In this document: in pieces, positions 42,137 to 52,839 of the stretch | Numbering within the stretch: position 1 is the stretch's first letter | Layout: each line of letters opens with the position of its first letter | DNA from: Okapia johnstoni | Taxonomy: Eukaryota; Chordata; Mammalia; Artiodactyla; Giraffidae | Direction of reading: 5' to 3' | NCBI GenBank assembly: GCA_024291935.2 | Contig: CM044309.1 | Location: 31,148,001-31,212,000 of the forward strand | Length of the DNA: 64,000 nucleotides | Notes under the pieces: model-generated | Database searches by the model: none | Told to the model about the DNA's origin: nothing | What the model saw: only the letters and a program-made list of their open reading frames with translations | Translations under genes and position numbers: made by a program

Positions 42137-43350
42137 CCAAGTTCACTGGTCAGTCAGAAGCCAAAAATAAAAGGTAGGGAGAGGCTGGAGACATCTATTT
42201 TCAAAAATATACTTCCAAAGGGGCCTGACTCAGGAAATACCAGTGAAGAACAGCTACATGCTGCAAAGTCTCATTCCTTTGTCACACCTCTTCCTTTATT
42301 GGGGCATCATAGCGATAATCGTATTCATCCCTTAAGGTTTCTTTGGGGGCTCAGGTCAGAATCCCAAAGCTCTGCATCATCCTATCTGGGTCCTAGTATT
42401 CTGACCACTTGAAAGGCTCTGTAGCTCGTTTGTAAACTGAAGTAGTGACTCTCAAACTTAAGTAATATGGACCACATGTGAAGAAGGAAATGCCCATATG
42501 GAAAAGCATTAAGTAAATGTTATTCCCTCAAATTATTTTTATTGAAATGTTACTCCTTATGCACAAATAGAAAATTTTAAAAACCAAAGAAATGTCCATT
42601 ACTTTGATTTGAGATCATGTTTTGCTAAAAGTCATTGGTCCATGTTGAGTTCTACAGTAGGAAAATGGAGCTCTGGTTGGGTTCCATATTTTAAGATTTT
42701 GGGGGGGTCCTTTAACTTCCTTTTACCTGAGAAGGTTGAACAAAAAAGTTATTAGCAACTTCAAAGTTTTCTTTGCAGGCTCAAGATAATCAGACTTCAG
42801 CTTCCCCAAATGTAGACCAGGGAGCAATCCCTTCATGCTGATTTTACTGAGTAGTCACTTGGGTAAATCTGAAGAGGTGTTTTGTTCAAATGAAGATAAG
42901 GCTAGTTTTGAGGTATTGAAGGCTGCATTAAATAGTAGCTAATCCAATTACTGAGTCTGGGAGCAGAGGGAAATAAAGCTAGAGCAGATACCAGCTGAGA
43001 CTACTTCTAAGAAATGTGGCAAGCTGACATATAAAACTGGGAATCCAGCTCATGACATACTCATTGGTACTGACTGCCTGGATTTAAGGGCACAAAACAA
43101 ACATCAACAGTTATGAAATCCACCACTTTGCTCGGTCCTAGGAGCATCGTGATGACCCAGAAAATGTGTTTATGACTGTTCTTAGATTAATAGCAAAATG
43201 GAAACAAGAAATGAAGGAATTTGGGTTCACATCTGCGGACATCCAAAATCCAGTATGTGAGACCCAGAGCTGGCAGCAAGTGTGCGGTAGTACAGAGAGG
43301 CTGAGGAAGTTGTTCACGGACACTCAGTAGGAACATAAAGCTGATACTCC
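42137..43350. other. Unique sequence
   Basis: About 1.2 kb of AT-rich DNA with a G7 run near 42702-42708. No gene, no recognised repeat family. Confidence 0.45.
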
Positions 43351-43535
43351 GGGGTGTCCCTGGTGGTCCAGTGATTAGGCGTCCACCTTCCAACGCAGGG
43401 GATATTCAATCCCTGGTCAGGGAACTGAGATCCCGCATGCCATGAGGCAACTAAGCCGGCACACTGCAATGAAGAGCCCACATGCCAAAATTAAGACTGA
43501 AAGCAGCTCCAAATAAATAAATAAAATAAATATGA
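43351..43535 (+). mobile_element. CHR-2-type SINE
   Basis: 'ggggtgtccctggtggtcca', 'aatccctggtcagggaactg', 'agatcccgcatgccatgagg', and a (AAAT)n tail. Confidence 0.88.
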
Positions 43536-43555
43536 AACAAAAACCTAATACTCCT

Positions 43556-44235
43556 AACACTCTTCCGCCTTCCTCGCTCACTCAACTCCAGCTGCACTGG
43601 GCTTCCCGCTGCTCCCTGACTATACTCTCGTCTGCCTCAGGGTCTTTGCACTGACTGTCCTCCCTTCGTGGTATATTCTTCCTCTTTTCACAAGGCTGGC
43701 ACCTTTCTCTACTCCTGTTCTACCTCAAAGCCCTGCTCGGAGAGGTCTCCTGGTCTTAGTAGATCCAGTCACTTTCGAGCACATCATAAACCTCTTTTAA
43801 TTCTCTGCATAGCCTTCATGACTCATGTATATTTACATCTAGGACTTCCCAGGTGGCACTACATTGGCTAGTTTGTTTATTCTCTGTCTACAGAACGTAA
43901 GCCCCATGAGAGCCGGGCCTTTCTTGGTCTTATTTACAGTTATATCCCATATTCCTGAATCCCCCAGTGGCTTTGTGGTAAAGAATCTGTCAGCAATGCA
44001 AGAGACATAGGTTTGCTCCCTGGGTCAGGAAGATCCCCTGTAGGAGGAAATGGCAACCCACTCCACCTTGCCTAGAAAATTCCATGGACAGAGGAGCCTG
44101 GTGGACTACAGTCCATGGGGTCTCAAAGAATCAGACACGACCTAGGAACTGAACAACAAATGACAACACCACCCATATGCCTGAGCCCATTGTAATCAAT
44201 CAATAGTTTGTTAAATGAACAAATGAATGAAGAAC
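43556..44235 (+). repeat. L2 LINE, split by a SINE
   Basis: 'ctcagggtctttgcactgac', 'tgtcctcccttcgtggtata', 'ttcttcctcttttcacaagg', 'tacctcaaagccctgctcgg', 'agaacgtaagccccatgaga' and, after the SINE, 'gtaatcaatcaatagtttgt' with 'taaatgaac' give the L2 3' region. A 28-bp 'gacttcccaggtggcactac' piece at about 43842 may be a SINE scrap. About 470 bp of L2 remain without the insertion. Confidence 0.75.
43959..44171 (+). mobile_element. Bov-tA SINE inside L2 with 13-bp duplication
   Basis: Head mutated ('atcccccagtggctttgtgg'), body typical, tail 'gaactgaacaacaaatgaca'. Direct repeats cccatattcctga (43946-43958) and cccatatgcctga (44172-44184) differ at one base. Confidence 0.93.
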
Positions 44236-45217
44236 TGCATGGCACAGGGCATAGAAAGGTGATGCAACTATCCCTTCTATTCAACTCTGCCCATGATCCG
44301 CCTTTTGAACCTGTCACATTACACTTTTCTTATTTCGTTTCCAAATTATCAAGTCCAGACTCCAGCTCACAGGCTGGGTGGGGAGGGGCCTGGCTCCACC
44401 TGGGGCTGCCCGCTTCCCGGGGCCATGAACCCTCGCATCCTGGCTCGAGCTCTGAGAACCTCTGCCACCATCCTGCCAGCACAACGTCTTCCGCTCTTGA
44501 CTCCAATTCTGGACAAAGGTTATCTTTCCCATCCAGAACAGCCTGTGCCTTCTCTGACATGCACTGCTTCAGTACAATGTTTTGCAACCTCTTCATTCTG
44601 AGACACACCTGCATCCTTTCGGAACCCCCCTCCTCACCGCACCTTAGCCCCTGACACAGGAAGACCAGGATCCTGAGGAGCTTGTTTTGTTCTCCTCCAT
44701 CTGTCCCTCCGGAGTGAGTAATGTCTTAAAAAAAAAAAAAAAAAAATTCTTTTACTTGCCTTCAGGAAGAAGGGGTCCAGGGAGGCAGGCGGACAGGGTG
44801 GAAACAGAGCTGGCTTTATAAGAGAAAAGGGAGGCAGGCAAGGTCCAGGCCTCTAATAAGGAGAGATGGGAGGGCCTGGGGAGCTGCCTACGAGCGGGTA
44901 GAGGTCCCCAGGGCTTCGGCGGAGACCAGGAAGCCACTGCCCATTAAGCTTCAGTGCGGAAGCTCTGGAGGCAGTGGTCACTGGGGAAATTTCCTCCAAG
45001 GAATGTCACACTCCACTTCCCTTCCTTCTCATCTTGATGACCCTCTTTGCTTTCGTCTCTCTCTTCAAAGAGCTCATGCCTTTCAGTTTCTGGCTACGGA
45101 ATGAAAGCTGATAGGCAGTAAATTCCCAGGGAGTCAGCCAGATGGGTGCTTTGAAAACCCAAAGCTCCAAGGAGGAAAGGCGGCTTGGTGGAGGGAAATA
45201 AACTAGGAATTTGGGAT
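44236..45217. other. Unique, partly GC-rich sequence, A-run
   Basis: GC-richer than its surroundings at 44360-44480 and 44760-44940. A 19-A run at 44728-44746 has no recognisable retroposed body upstream. A 148-codon plus-strand frame (44208-44654) starts in the L2 and overlaps others; no domain. No gene called. Confidence 0.45.
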
Positions 45218-45420
45218 TAACGTATATACACTATTATATAAAAAATAGATAAACAACAAGGGCCTCCTGCATAGCACAGGGAACCATAGTCTATATCTTA
45301 TAATAACCTATAATGGAAAAGAATCTGAAAAAGAATAGATATATGTGTACAACTGAATCATTTTGCTATATGCCTGAAACTGACACAACACTGTAAATTA
45401 TACTTCAGTTAAGAAAGAGA
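45218..45420 (+). mobile_element. Ruminant-type L1 3' end
   Basis: 'taacgtatatacactattat', 'gataaacaacaagggcctcc', 'gcatagcacagggaaccata', 'ataacctataatggaaaaga', 'tatgcctgaaactgacacaa' and 'attatacttcagttaag' are the L1 3'-UTR order. Non-coding. Confidence 0.85.
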
Positions 45421-45764
45421 GAGCGAGATAAAGCAAGCAAGCCCAGAATTCCTCCCTACTCTGGCTTACGCTGCAAGTAAAAGGAAAACAGAATTAAGTA
45501 CTGTGGGACAGGACATGGGTCTACATGCTTTTTATTTTATTATTAATTTTTAAAGGACAGAAGTTTTTCCCCTACAAAAACGTTAAACCTCAAGATATAA
45601 AAACAATTAAGAGCAGAGGTTGGGAGCCACAAAGCCACTCCAGTTCTCTTGCCCTGACTTGATCCCACACGTTCATCTAACCTAGGGATTCTTGAGGAAT
45701 CAGCAGAACACAGCTTACAGAGCATCCTCAGGGAGAAAGGCTCAGAGCTTTGCTATCAAAACAG
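45421..45764. other. Unique sequence
   Basis: Nothing recognised. Confidence 0.45.
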
Positions 45765-45890
45765 ATCTGGGCTTGAAAATCTGCTCTGATGCTTACTAAA
45801 CGCCAGTCTCCTGAATTTCTTCATCTCTAAAATGAAGACTTGCAAACCTCCTGGGATTGTGGTGAGAATTAGATGGTCATGGGCATTAGG
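45765..45890 (+). repeat. MIR SINE
   Basis: 'gatctgggcttgaaaatctg', 'ctctgatgcttactaaacgc', 'cttcatctctaaaatgaaga' and 'gattgtggtgagaattagat' follow the MIR. Confidence 0.75.
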
Positions 45891-46694
45891 GAGCCCACCC
45901 CCCTGGAGCGGCTCTTAGGAAACAACACAGCAGTTGCAGGGGTAGAAGGCAGATACCATCACTGCTGCCATTAAGCCCCTTATTTTTACTCAGTCATCTT
46001 TCCATTCCTCAGGCCCAAGTCTTTTCCTTGCACAAAATCCTGTTTAGGCACCTATCACGCTTACAACCCTGAAGCACTCAAACTCTGTGTTCTTGAATAT
46101 CCCAATGCAAATATGTATTTTGGTAACTCATACCCTTATTTTATATTTTTTAATGTTCAGACCTCTGTCACAGTATCTTAACACAGGAAATCACAGGTAC
46201 AGAGAGAACTCGGGTTGTCAGAACACTAGGTTGTAAATTTTAAGGGCAGGTATTTAATATTTAATGACAACCAACCTCGACAGCTCAATGCTGTGTTCAA
46301 AGCTCCCTGTTTCTGGTTTACAGAAGAACACCAGGCAGAGGGGAATGAATGAACTGCTTTTGTCAACTCTTGCCTAAGACAACATAAGGGCTAAGGAAAG
46401 AGAGGGCTTGTTCCTTTTTCAGTTTAGCCCATCACCCCACAAAGCCTCTGTATTCGGAAAACTGTGCACCCATATTTGCTCAAGTAGAATGGCAGCCTGA
46501 CTTGGCAACGTAATTCCCCTGAGATGCATGCAAAGAATACAAAATAGATGGCTAGTGGATGGGAGGAGAGGGTTACCTTCAGGACTGGAACTTCCCGGCT
46601 TGCCCTCTGGCTGGAGTCTGCTCTCAGCCAATACCTCTAGTGGAGTACTGATCCAGAAGCTCTAAATTCCACTGTCAGAACTATTGATGGAAAA
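45891..46694. other. Unique sequence, possible L2 remnants
   Basis: Weak L2-like words near 45990-46090 and 46215-46260 do not suffice for a call. No gene. Confidence 0.4.
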
Positions 46695-47165
46695 TGCCTG
46701 CCCTGACCAGACACAATAGTAACCGTTTGCTTGAGTTATCTTACAACAGGAGGTCCTGGTAAGGAACATGAAACTAATAAGCTACCACCAACCAGAAGAA
46801 CTGGGGCAAGGTCAAAAGGAGAGGGGAGACTCCAGTTCAAGTGTCCCATTAACATCCCGGAATCCTTCTCGCTGGAATCCATCTTGGCTGAACGATGCAT
46901 GCACCACCAGAAAGGACCCTGAGTCAGAATGATGGGCCAGAGACAACTGGGGAAACTAACCCTGTGATCATAAAACCCGAGACCGCAGCCACATGGCAGC
47001 CGAGTTCTCCTGGGTTCCCTTACCCTGCTACTCTCCCCCCGGGCGCCCTTCCCCAATGAAATCTCTTGCTTTGTCAGCACGTGTGTCTCCTCGGACAATT
47101 CTTTGTTGGGCGCTAGACAAGAGCCCACTCTCAGGCCCTGGAAGGGGTCCGCCTTCCTGCGACAG
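46695..47165 (+). mobile_element. Solitary endogenous-retrovirus LTR
   Basis: U3 from 'tgccctgaccagacacaat', TATA-like 'cataaaa' at 46969-46975, a degraded polyadenylation signal aatgaa at 47055-47060 followed by 'cttgctttgtcagcacgtgt' (R/U5 boundary style), and U5 to 'ccgccttcctgcgaca'. Length (about 470 bp) and layout fit a gammaretrovirus-like ERV LTR. Nothing resembling gag, pol or env follows, and no clear duplication was found. The class assignment is uncertain. Confidence 0.7.
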
Positions 47166-47739
47166 ATCTACTTGAGATTCCTTACATCCCAACCAGTCTC
47201 ATAAACCTCCACTGGTCAAGAAGAAACTCCAGAGAAGAAATAAACCTCCATCTGGCCAAAAATGACCAAATCTAGAGAAAACCAAGCTCATTCCCTGCAA
47301 AGTCAACCCAGAACCCTGACATCACAGTGATTTACAAACAAGACATAGCAATAAGAAACGCCACTTTAGAACTGTCTACCATCTCAATTCTTTTCCTGCA
47401 AGATAGTAAATTTTCCTTATTGTGTAAACTATTTGGGGTTGGGCAGTCTCTTATATGTGGCCCGAAGCATCCCGATACACTCAGTCAAGCCAGTACCAGC
47501 CACACAGATCAATAAACAGCACCAGGTTATTACTACTATCCTTCTCCGTCTCCTCCTCGACTCCCTTCCCCCACTGCTACTTCTGCATCCAACATCCCTC
47601 CAGAAACACCCTGTTTAGCTAATTCAAAACTCTTTTTTAAAAAATTTATGCTTGTTTGGCAATTTTTCCCAGCAAGGCTGTGTGTATTTAATATGATTAA
47701 CAGCTTTAGTCATTAAACAGCGCTTTCTTTAAGAGGATT
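47166..47739. other. Unclassified sequence 3' of the LTR
   Basis: Not recognised. It could be unique, or contain an older LTR-like segment (a polyadenylation-like 'atcaataaacagc' at about 47508). No retroviral coding frame is visible. Confidence 0.35.
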
Positions 47740-48330
47740 GCACGAGATTACCCTTAGGGTCTCGGGCAGCAGTCACTGCACAGACTCATCCACAGCCAAG
47801 GTAATGGAAGTTCATCATCATGTAACAACTCCACTCAGGACTTAATACGGTCGACGACACAACCCATAAAAATATTCTTCCTAAACTAATCAAATCATTA
47901 AAATGTCAGCTTCCAGAGCAGACACTCCGTGGCATGAAGGCCCCTGGCCCAGAGTCAATGCAAATACAATCTCGCTAAATCGTCCTGATTTATGAAGCCT
48001 GCCCGTCTTCACACTGCCCCCTCCCTGTGGCTCAACTCGGCCCGCCTAAGTGTAGTCGTCCCAGTGAGCAAATCAACGGGCCGGAGGCCAGAAGCCGGCA
48101 CACAGAGCCAGCTGTGGTCCAAGCGGCTCCCTCATTAGCTGTTCCCATGCAAGAAAGGCTGCAAGGTTTCCCCTGAACTCAAGCGGCTTCAGAGCATCCT
48201 GCCATTTGTTTCAAATCTGAGGCTGCGATGAAAAATAATCGTGGTGCGCTTTGTGCCAGAGTGAGCACTGAATCGAGAGAGAAAGAAAAGACAGGAACAC
48301 ACACTGGTTTGTGGTCTATAGTTTATTAAC
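47740..48330. promoter_or_regulatory. Candidate conserved regulatory block
   Basis: Unique, repeat-free, with roughly 20 CpGs in about 590 bp (for example 'tacggtcgacgacac', 'aactcggcccgcc', 'caacgggccggagg', 'atcgtggtgcgc') although it is not GC-rich enough for a CpG island. A perfect POU octamer ATGCAAAT lies at 47958-47965, and AT-rich homeodomain-like words surround it. No frame is convincing. Enhancer-type function is inferred. Confidence 0.35.
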
Positions 48331-48609
48331 AGAGTCTGATTAGGACAACTGCTTCCTGGGGATTCAGTCATCTGCCTTATATTTTCAAGACCCTCTATTG
48401 AACCACTACTTACTTTAGTCAGAGGCGGCCTATTTCAGAGACTGACTCTCTGAAATCACACTGATCAAAATAAACAGCTGGTTCAGTGGTCCTCTTTTCC
48501 AGAATGACAGGACCAGAAATCTCCCTAGGAAACATCCCCTTGTCCCTCGCCAATCCAAATCCAGGGCTTCACATGTGCACTCTGCCTCTGGATCTCCAAA
48601 ATCATTTCT
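48331..48609. other. Unique sequence
   Basis: Nothing recognised. Confidence 0.4.
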
Positions 48610-48790
48610 GGACCGTGATGCCATGTGGTCTGGTTGCCCTTGGCCACCTGGGGCTCCTTAAATGTAAATTAATTAAAATTAAAGAAAATTAAAAGCTCAG
48701 TTTCTTCACCAAACCAGCCACACTTCGAGTGCTCGGTGGCCCCATGTGACTTATGTATGGCTGGTGTGCTGGACAGTGCAGAGTTCAGGA
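48610..48790. mobile_element. Old non-autonomous DNA transposon fragment
   Basis: 'ggccacctggggctccttaa', 'ttaattaaaattaaagaaaa', 'cagccacacttcgagtgctc', 'ggccccatgtgacttatgta' and 'gctggacagtgcag' show the self-complementary layout of the mammalian element whose ends read 'tattggacagtgcag'. Family name not assigned. Confidence 0.5.
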
Positions 48791-49049
48791 GAGGCCAAAT
48801 TTCTGAAAATCCCCTACCTGTTCAAGGTGGTATGCTCAGAATTATTTTTATGTTGCAATTAAATAAACTTGGACCTATTGTCCACTTGTATCCTTTAATA
48901 TCAATGAAGGCTAATAAAAGTAACTCAATATACACAGATCAGAGAAATTTGGAAAATATTTATTGAGGACTCATTATCTGCCAGGTACTGGACTCTACCT
49001 ATCTTATAGCTTCAGTTCCCAGAGAAACCCATCAAGTATTGATCAGTAC

Positions 49050-49200
49050 CTCCCCAGTCCAGACCACTTGCTAATTCCCAAATAAACTATTTCCTCACTT
49101 CTTTTTCAGGCTGTTTCTTTCCATTGGAAGCCTCTATTACCTATAAAAACTCAAGGCCTCACTAAAATGCCACCTATTCTATGAACCCCTCCAGAAGACT
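49050..49200 (+). repeat. L2 LINE fragment
   Basis: 'ctcaaggcctcactaaaatg', 'ccacctattctatgaacccc' and 'tccagaag' match the L2 'ctcaaatgccacctcctccatgaagcc' section. Confidence 0.55.
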
Positions 49201-49202
49201 GG

Positions 49203-49468
49203 TTTGCTGCTGTTGTTCAGATGCTAAGCTGTGTCTGACCCCAAGGATTGCAGCACCCCAGGCTCCCCTGTCCTTCACTATCTCCCTGACTTTCCTAAAA
49301 TTCATGTTGAGTCAATGATGCTATCTAACCATCTCATCCTCTGCCACCCTCTTCTCTTTTTGCCTTCAGTCTTTCCCAGCATCAAGGTCTTTTCCAATGA
49401 GTTGGTTCTTCCCATCAGCTGGCCAAAGTACTGGAGCTACAACTTCAGCATCAGTCTCACCAATGATA
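49203..49468 (-). mobile_element. BovB LINE 3' end
   Basis: Minus-strand BovB: 'gttgttcagatgctaagctg', 'gattgcagcaccccaggct', 'tttcccagcatcaaggtctt', 'ccaaagtactggagctacaa' and 'cttcagcatcagt'. The complement carries the ORF2 C-terminal remnant. Truncated at about 49468. Confidence 0.93.
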
Positions 49469-49474
49469 ATACTC

Positions 49475-49735
49475 ACAATGATATCTAATATTTATAAATT
49501 CCACCAGGCTATATACTTTACATGGATAATCTTTTTTAATCCATACAAATCCATATTCTGTGAAGTGGGTGCTATTGTTACTTCCATTTGACAGATGAAA
49601 AAAAGTAAAGCCAAGAAACTTAAAACTACTTGTGCAAAGTCCCAATGCTAATAATAACAGAGCTGGAAAATGACCTAGGGCTGGTGAACTTCAGAGACTA
49701 AACTCTTTCCCAGTGCCCTAAACGCTTCCCTCATT
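49475..49735 (-). repeat. Near-complete MIR SINE
   Basis: 'accaggctatatactttaca', 'tggataatcttttttaatcc', 'tgaagtgggtgctattgtta', 'catttgacagatgaaaaaaa', 'taataacagagctggaaaat' and 'ctctttcccagtgccc' follow the inverted MIR over almost its whole length. Confidence 0.8.
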
Positions 49736-49739
49736 GCAG

Positions 49740-49885
49740 TACACACCTCATAATTCCTCTGATTATTGCAAGTTGTGTACACACGTGTCTCAATCTCATT
49801 TCCTTCCCTGGATTATAAACTCCTCAAATGCAAAAACTACATCTCATTCATTGTTCCCCTATCCAGCCCATGAGAAATAGAACAC
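49740..49885 (+). repeat. L2 3' region
   Basis: 'gattattgcaagttgtgtac', 'ttccctggattataaactcc' and 'aaaaactacatctcattcat' with 'tgttccccta' resemble L2 ('ctagattgtaagctcc..gagggcagggac..tctt'). Confidence 0.6.
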
Positions 49886-50489
49886 CAGGAAGAAAAGACC
49901 GTGGAGTAAGAGGATGAAAGGACGAACGTTTTCACGTGACTCCTGGATTATGAGTGCAACTTTCCGAATCTGGTTCTAGACTAAACTACGAGGTGGTAGT
50001 CCTTTTCAATCACTAGAGAGGATTCTTGGGTCAGCCACAGAGGTCTCAGCTGTCCTCTGAACAATTTTCACGGTTGGACCAATGAGCCATGACATTCAGT
50101 GACACGAGCCGGAATTTACCAACTGCCAAATTCTGGGTGGCAGCCAGAGTGGCATTCAGAACGTGATGTTTATTTCAACTTCATCTCCCAGGGAGCCCAG
50201 TCCAAGCAGGGAGCAGATAACAGCAGGCTACCTGCCTGGGCTCACTAGGGAGATAAAGTCGGGTGACATTTGGGTTGGAGGGGGGGGCATGCAGACTGGA
50301 GGAAGAAAACACAAGTCCAGACAGAAGGCTTAGATTAGGCTGTAAAATCTCCATGGCTCTGGAATTCTGGGGAGCAAAGAACAATAGGCCGAGCTAGCAT
50401 TCCTGGAAGAGAACCCTCACCCCCAAACTGGGAAGGTTTGGAGGAAAAGCCCCTTGAGGACAAAGCACGCAGCAGCCTGGAAGAATGTT
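49886..50489. other. Unique sequence
   Basis: No gene or repeat recognised. A few CpGs near 49920-49990. Confidence 0.4.
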
Positions 50490-50815
50490 CCAGCTCATTT
50501 CAATTCAGAGAACCTTTACTAGAGAGCTACAGAGGGACAGTCCTGGGGCCTGGGAAGTAGCTATTTAAAGGTGAATTAAAACATCCTGTGCCTTCAAGGA
50601 GAAACTCATTAGTCTAGCAGGGCGCCGCACATTAAGCCAATCCACAGTGCTACAAAGTGGATCTTGATAAGGCTTATAATGAGGCATAAATAAAAAGCAG
50701 AGATGGTAGATAACATCATTAGCTGAGAATGAGGACTTCTGGACTGGGGAAGACTTCACATGCTATTGGGCATGTCTGGGTCTTAAAGGATCAGTAGGAG
50801 TTTGATTGGCAGGTA
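50490..50815 (+). repeat. L2 LINE fragment
   Basis: 'gggacagtcctggggcctgg', 'gtgccttcaaggagaaactc', 'attagtctagcagggcgccg', 'ctacaaagtggatcttgata', 'ggactggggaagacttcaca' and 'tgggtcttaaaggatcagta' with 'ggagttt' parallel L2 over its length. Confidence 0.6.
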
Positions 50816-51299
50816 CAGTTGAAGCTTGGTGGTCTGACCAGATTCACTTTATGCTGGGCCAGTACAGTCCTCCCTGTGCGGTGAGTACCTGCTACTAGTC
50901 TCCAGAGAATGCCCTAGTAGCTGAGGTTACAAGTGTCATCTCCAGTGGAAATCCTGGCTGGTTACCTCCCCCACCGAGAGGGCAGCCAATGACTGATCGA
51001 TACCAGGATACAAAGGCCCAGCCTTCTAGCCTCAAGGTGAGATGAGTCTGAAGCCAGCCAGGGCTGAGGCATGACTACAATGAACCTACAGCCCTTTTTA
51101 CCCAACTTCTTGCCCCATCCTCTCCTGCTTCCTTCATGACTTCACTGGTTTCCATAGCGAATATTCTCTCAGCAAATCACTTGCATGAGAATCCACATCC
51201 AAAGAACCCTACCTACGACAGTAGGCAGGCAGCAAATGAGGAAGACAGACTGTCCAGGGGAGCAGGGATATAGATACCTGATGAATACAGAGGGTGTCC
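50816..51299. other. Unique sequence
   Basis: Donor-like 'TGCG|GTGAGTACC' at about 50879 has no paired acceptor with an open frame that I could support. Nothing else. Confidence 0.4.
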
Positions 51300-51308
51300 A
51301 GGTGAATA

Positions 51309-51555
51309 CCAGGTAGCTCGAGTGGTAAAGAACCCACCTGCCAATGCAGGAGCCACAAGAGACGTGGGTTCAATCCCTGAGTCGGGAAGATCCCTTGGAG
51401 GAAGAAACGGCAACCCACTCCAGTAGTCTTGCCTAGAGAACCCCATGGGCAGAGGAGCCTGGTGGGCTACAGTCCAAAGAGTCGCAAAGGGCTTTGCGGA
51501 AAGGGGTCACAAAAAGTCAGACACAACTGTAGCAACCAAGTATGCAAGCATGCAG
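51309..51555 (+). mobile_element. Bov-tA SINE, internal duplication, target duplication
   Basis: Head 'ccaggtagctcgagtggtaa', usual body, then an extra segment ('gagtcgcaaagggctttgcg' to 'gaaaggggtcacaaaaagtc') that repeats the 'ggtcgcaaagagtc' motif. Flanks aggtgaata (51300-51308) and aggtgagta (51556-51564). Confidence 0.92.
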
Positions 51556-51564
51556 AGGTGAGTA

Positions 51565-51736
51565 TTAAATGTCATGGTAGGAAGTCTATTATGCAGAACA
51601 CAAAGCCACTGGCAAGTTTTAGAGAAGCAGAGGAAATCAATCAGTGTCTAACTTGCCAAGCTTGAATATGGGAACTTGGCCACCATAAACTAAGGAAGGG
51701 AGAAAAGATCTTGGGCCGGGCTCATCACTTCAAAAG

Positions 51737-51768
<32 letters not shown>

Positions 51769-52269
51769 GATGATCTGGGAAAACTCCAGGAAGGCAGGAG
51801 CTAGGGGAGCAACAACAAGCTGGAAAGCAGGTTGGATTCTTCAGGGTCAGCTGCGGAAACAGCCTTGCACACTAGTAACTAGGGTGGCAGTAACCTAAGG
51901 CCTTCGCCACACTTGGTGCAGAGAGGGCTGAGGGTAAATGCACCTTTTTCAGCCCAAACCCCACACCGACCTCCTAAGAGGGCTGGCACAGAAGCGGTCT
52001 GTTTCCATTTCACACCCTTGTACCAAATCCTCGGCTCTTCCAGAATGGGTCCTTCAGAAGGCTTCACACGCAAAACTCACTCTCTCTTTTCTTCATGGGA
52101 CTCCTCATTTTATAATGAAAAGACAGGGTGAAAATCACAACGTCCAGCCTCATGCCATCCAATTTATGCCACAGGTTAAGAAAGGTCACAGCAGCTGAGA
52201 GTCTCAGCCCTCCCCACCCTGTGAATGCCACCGCTGCCACCCCCACTAGTCCTCTCTGCCATTTACTCC
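51565..52269. other. Unique sequence, 31-A run
   Basis: A run of 31 A at 51737-51767 lacks a recognisable SINE or LINE body on its left; it may be the tail of something too diverged to see. Frames on both strands around 51880-52320 have no domain. Confidence 0.45.
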
Positions 52270-52440
52270 ACCAGGCACTGTGCTGAGACCACAATCCCCA
52301 TTCCACACATTCAATACACATTATCGTCCTATTTCCAGACAGGACAACTGAGGCTCACAGAAAGTATATCAGCTGTTCAATCAGTCAGGACACAAACACA
52401 GGGCAAACTGTTTTCACAGTCCATTATCTTTCCACCACCT
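52270..52440 (-). repeat. MIR SINE
   Basis: 'accaggcactgtgctgagac', 'cctatttccagacaggacaa', 'ctgaggctcacagaaagtat', 'gtcaggacacaaacacaggg' and 'attatctttccacc' follow the inverted MIR. Confidence 0.75.
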
Positions 52441-52499
52441 TCTGCTGCCTCCTTATCCTCACTGATATTGAAACATTCCAACTTATTCATTTTGACATG

Positions 52500-52810
52500 G
52501 AGGCCACATTAATCCCTTAAACCCCAGTTCCTGGCCTCTTTAAACTCAGCTCAAGCTTCCCTCCTTCCATTAAGTCTTTACTCTGAATGAATCACACTTT
52601 TCTCTTCATCCTCCTTGTACATTGTGCAGAGACCATAATCACACCACCTGGATACTTGAGGCATTTACTTATTTACTGTAACTTTCCCAGGTTACAGTAA
52701 CTTTCTCACCTATGAAACTATAATGGCACAGAGGTCAGACCCGGCCCATGTCTTTTATATCTGCAGAGCCTAGCAGGGTGGCTGATATGAGTAAATGATC
52801 AAATTTCTAC
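52500..52810 (+). repeat. L2 3' region
   Basis: 'ctcagctcaagcttccctcc', 'tccttgtacattgtgcagag', 'gaggcatttacttatttact', 'ggcacagaggtcagacccgg' and 'cagagcctagcagggtggct' with 'gatatgagtaaatgatca' follow L2 to its 3' end. Confidence 0.65.
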
Positions 52811-52839
52811 ACTCACAAATCCACCAAGTTCTGCTGATA

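Noticed and set aside
44208..44654. 148-codon frame in a GC-richer region with a following A-run (44728-44746)
   Set aside because: Considered as a processed pseudogene, but the frame begins in an L2 tail, overlaps frames of similar length on both strands, and no known protein is recognised.
47166..47739. Possible internal retroviral sequence following the LTR
   Set aside because: No primer-binding site, gag-like or pol-like frame was visible. The LTR is treated as solitary.
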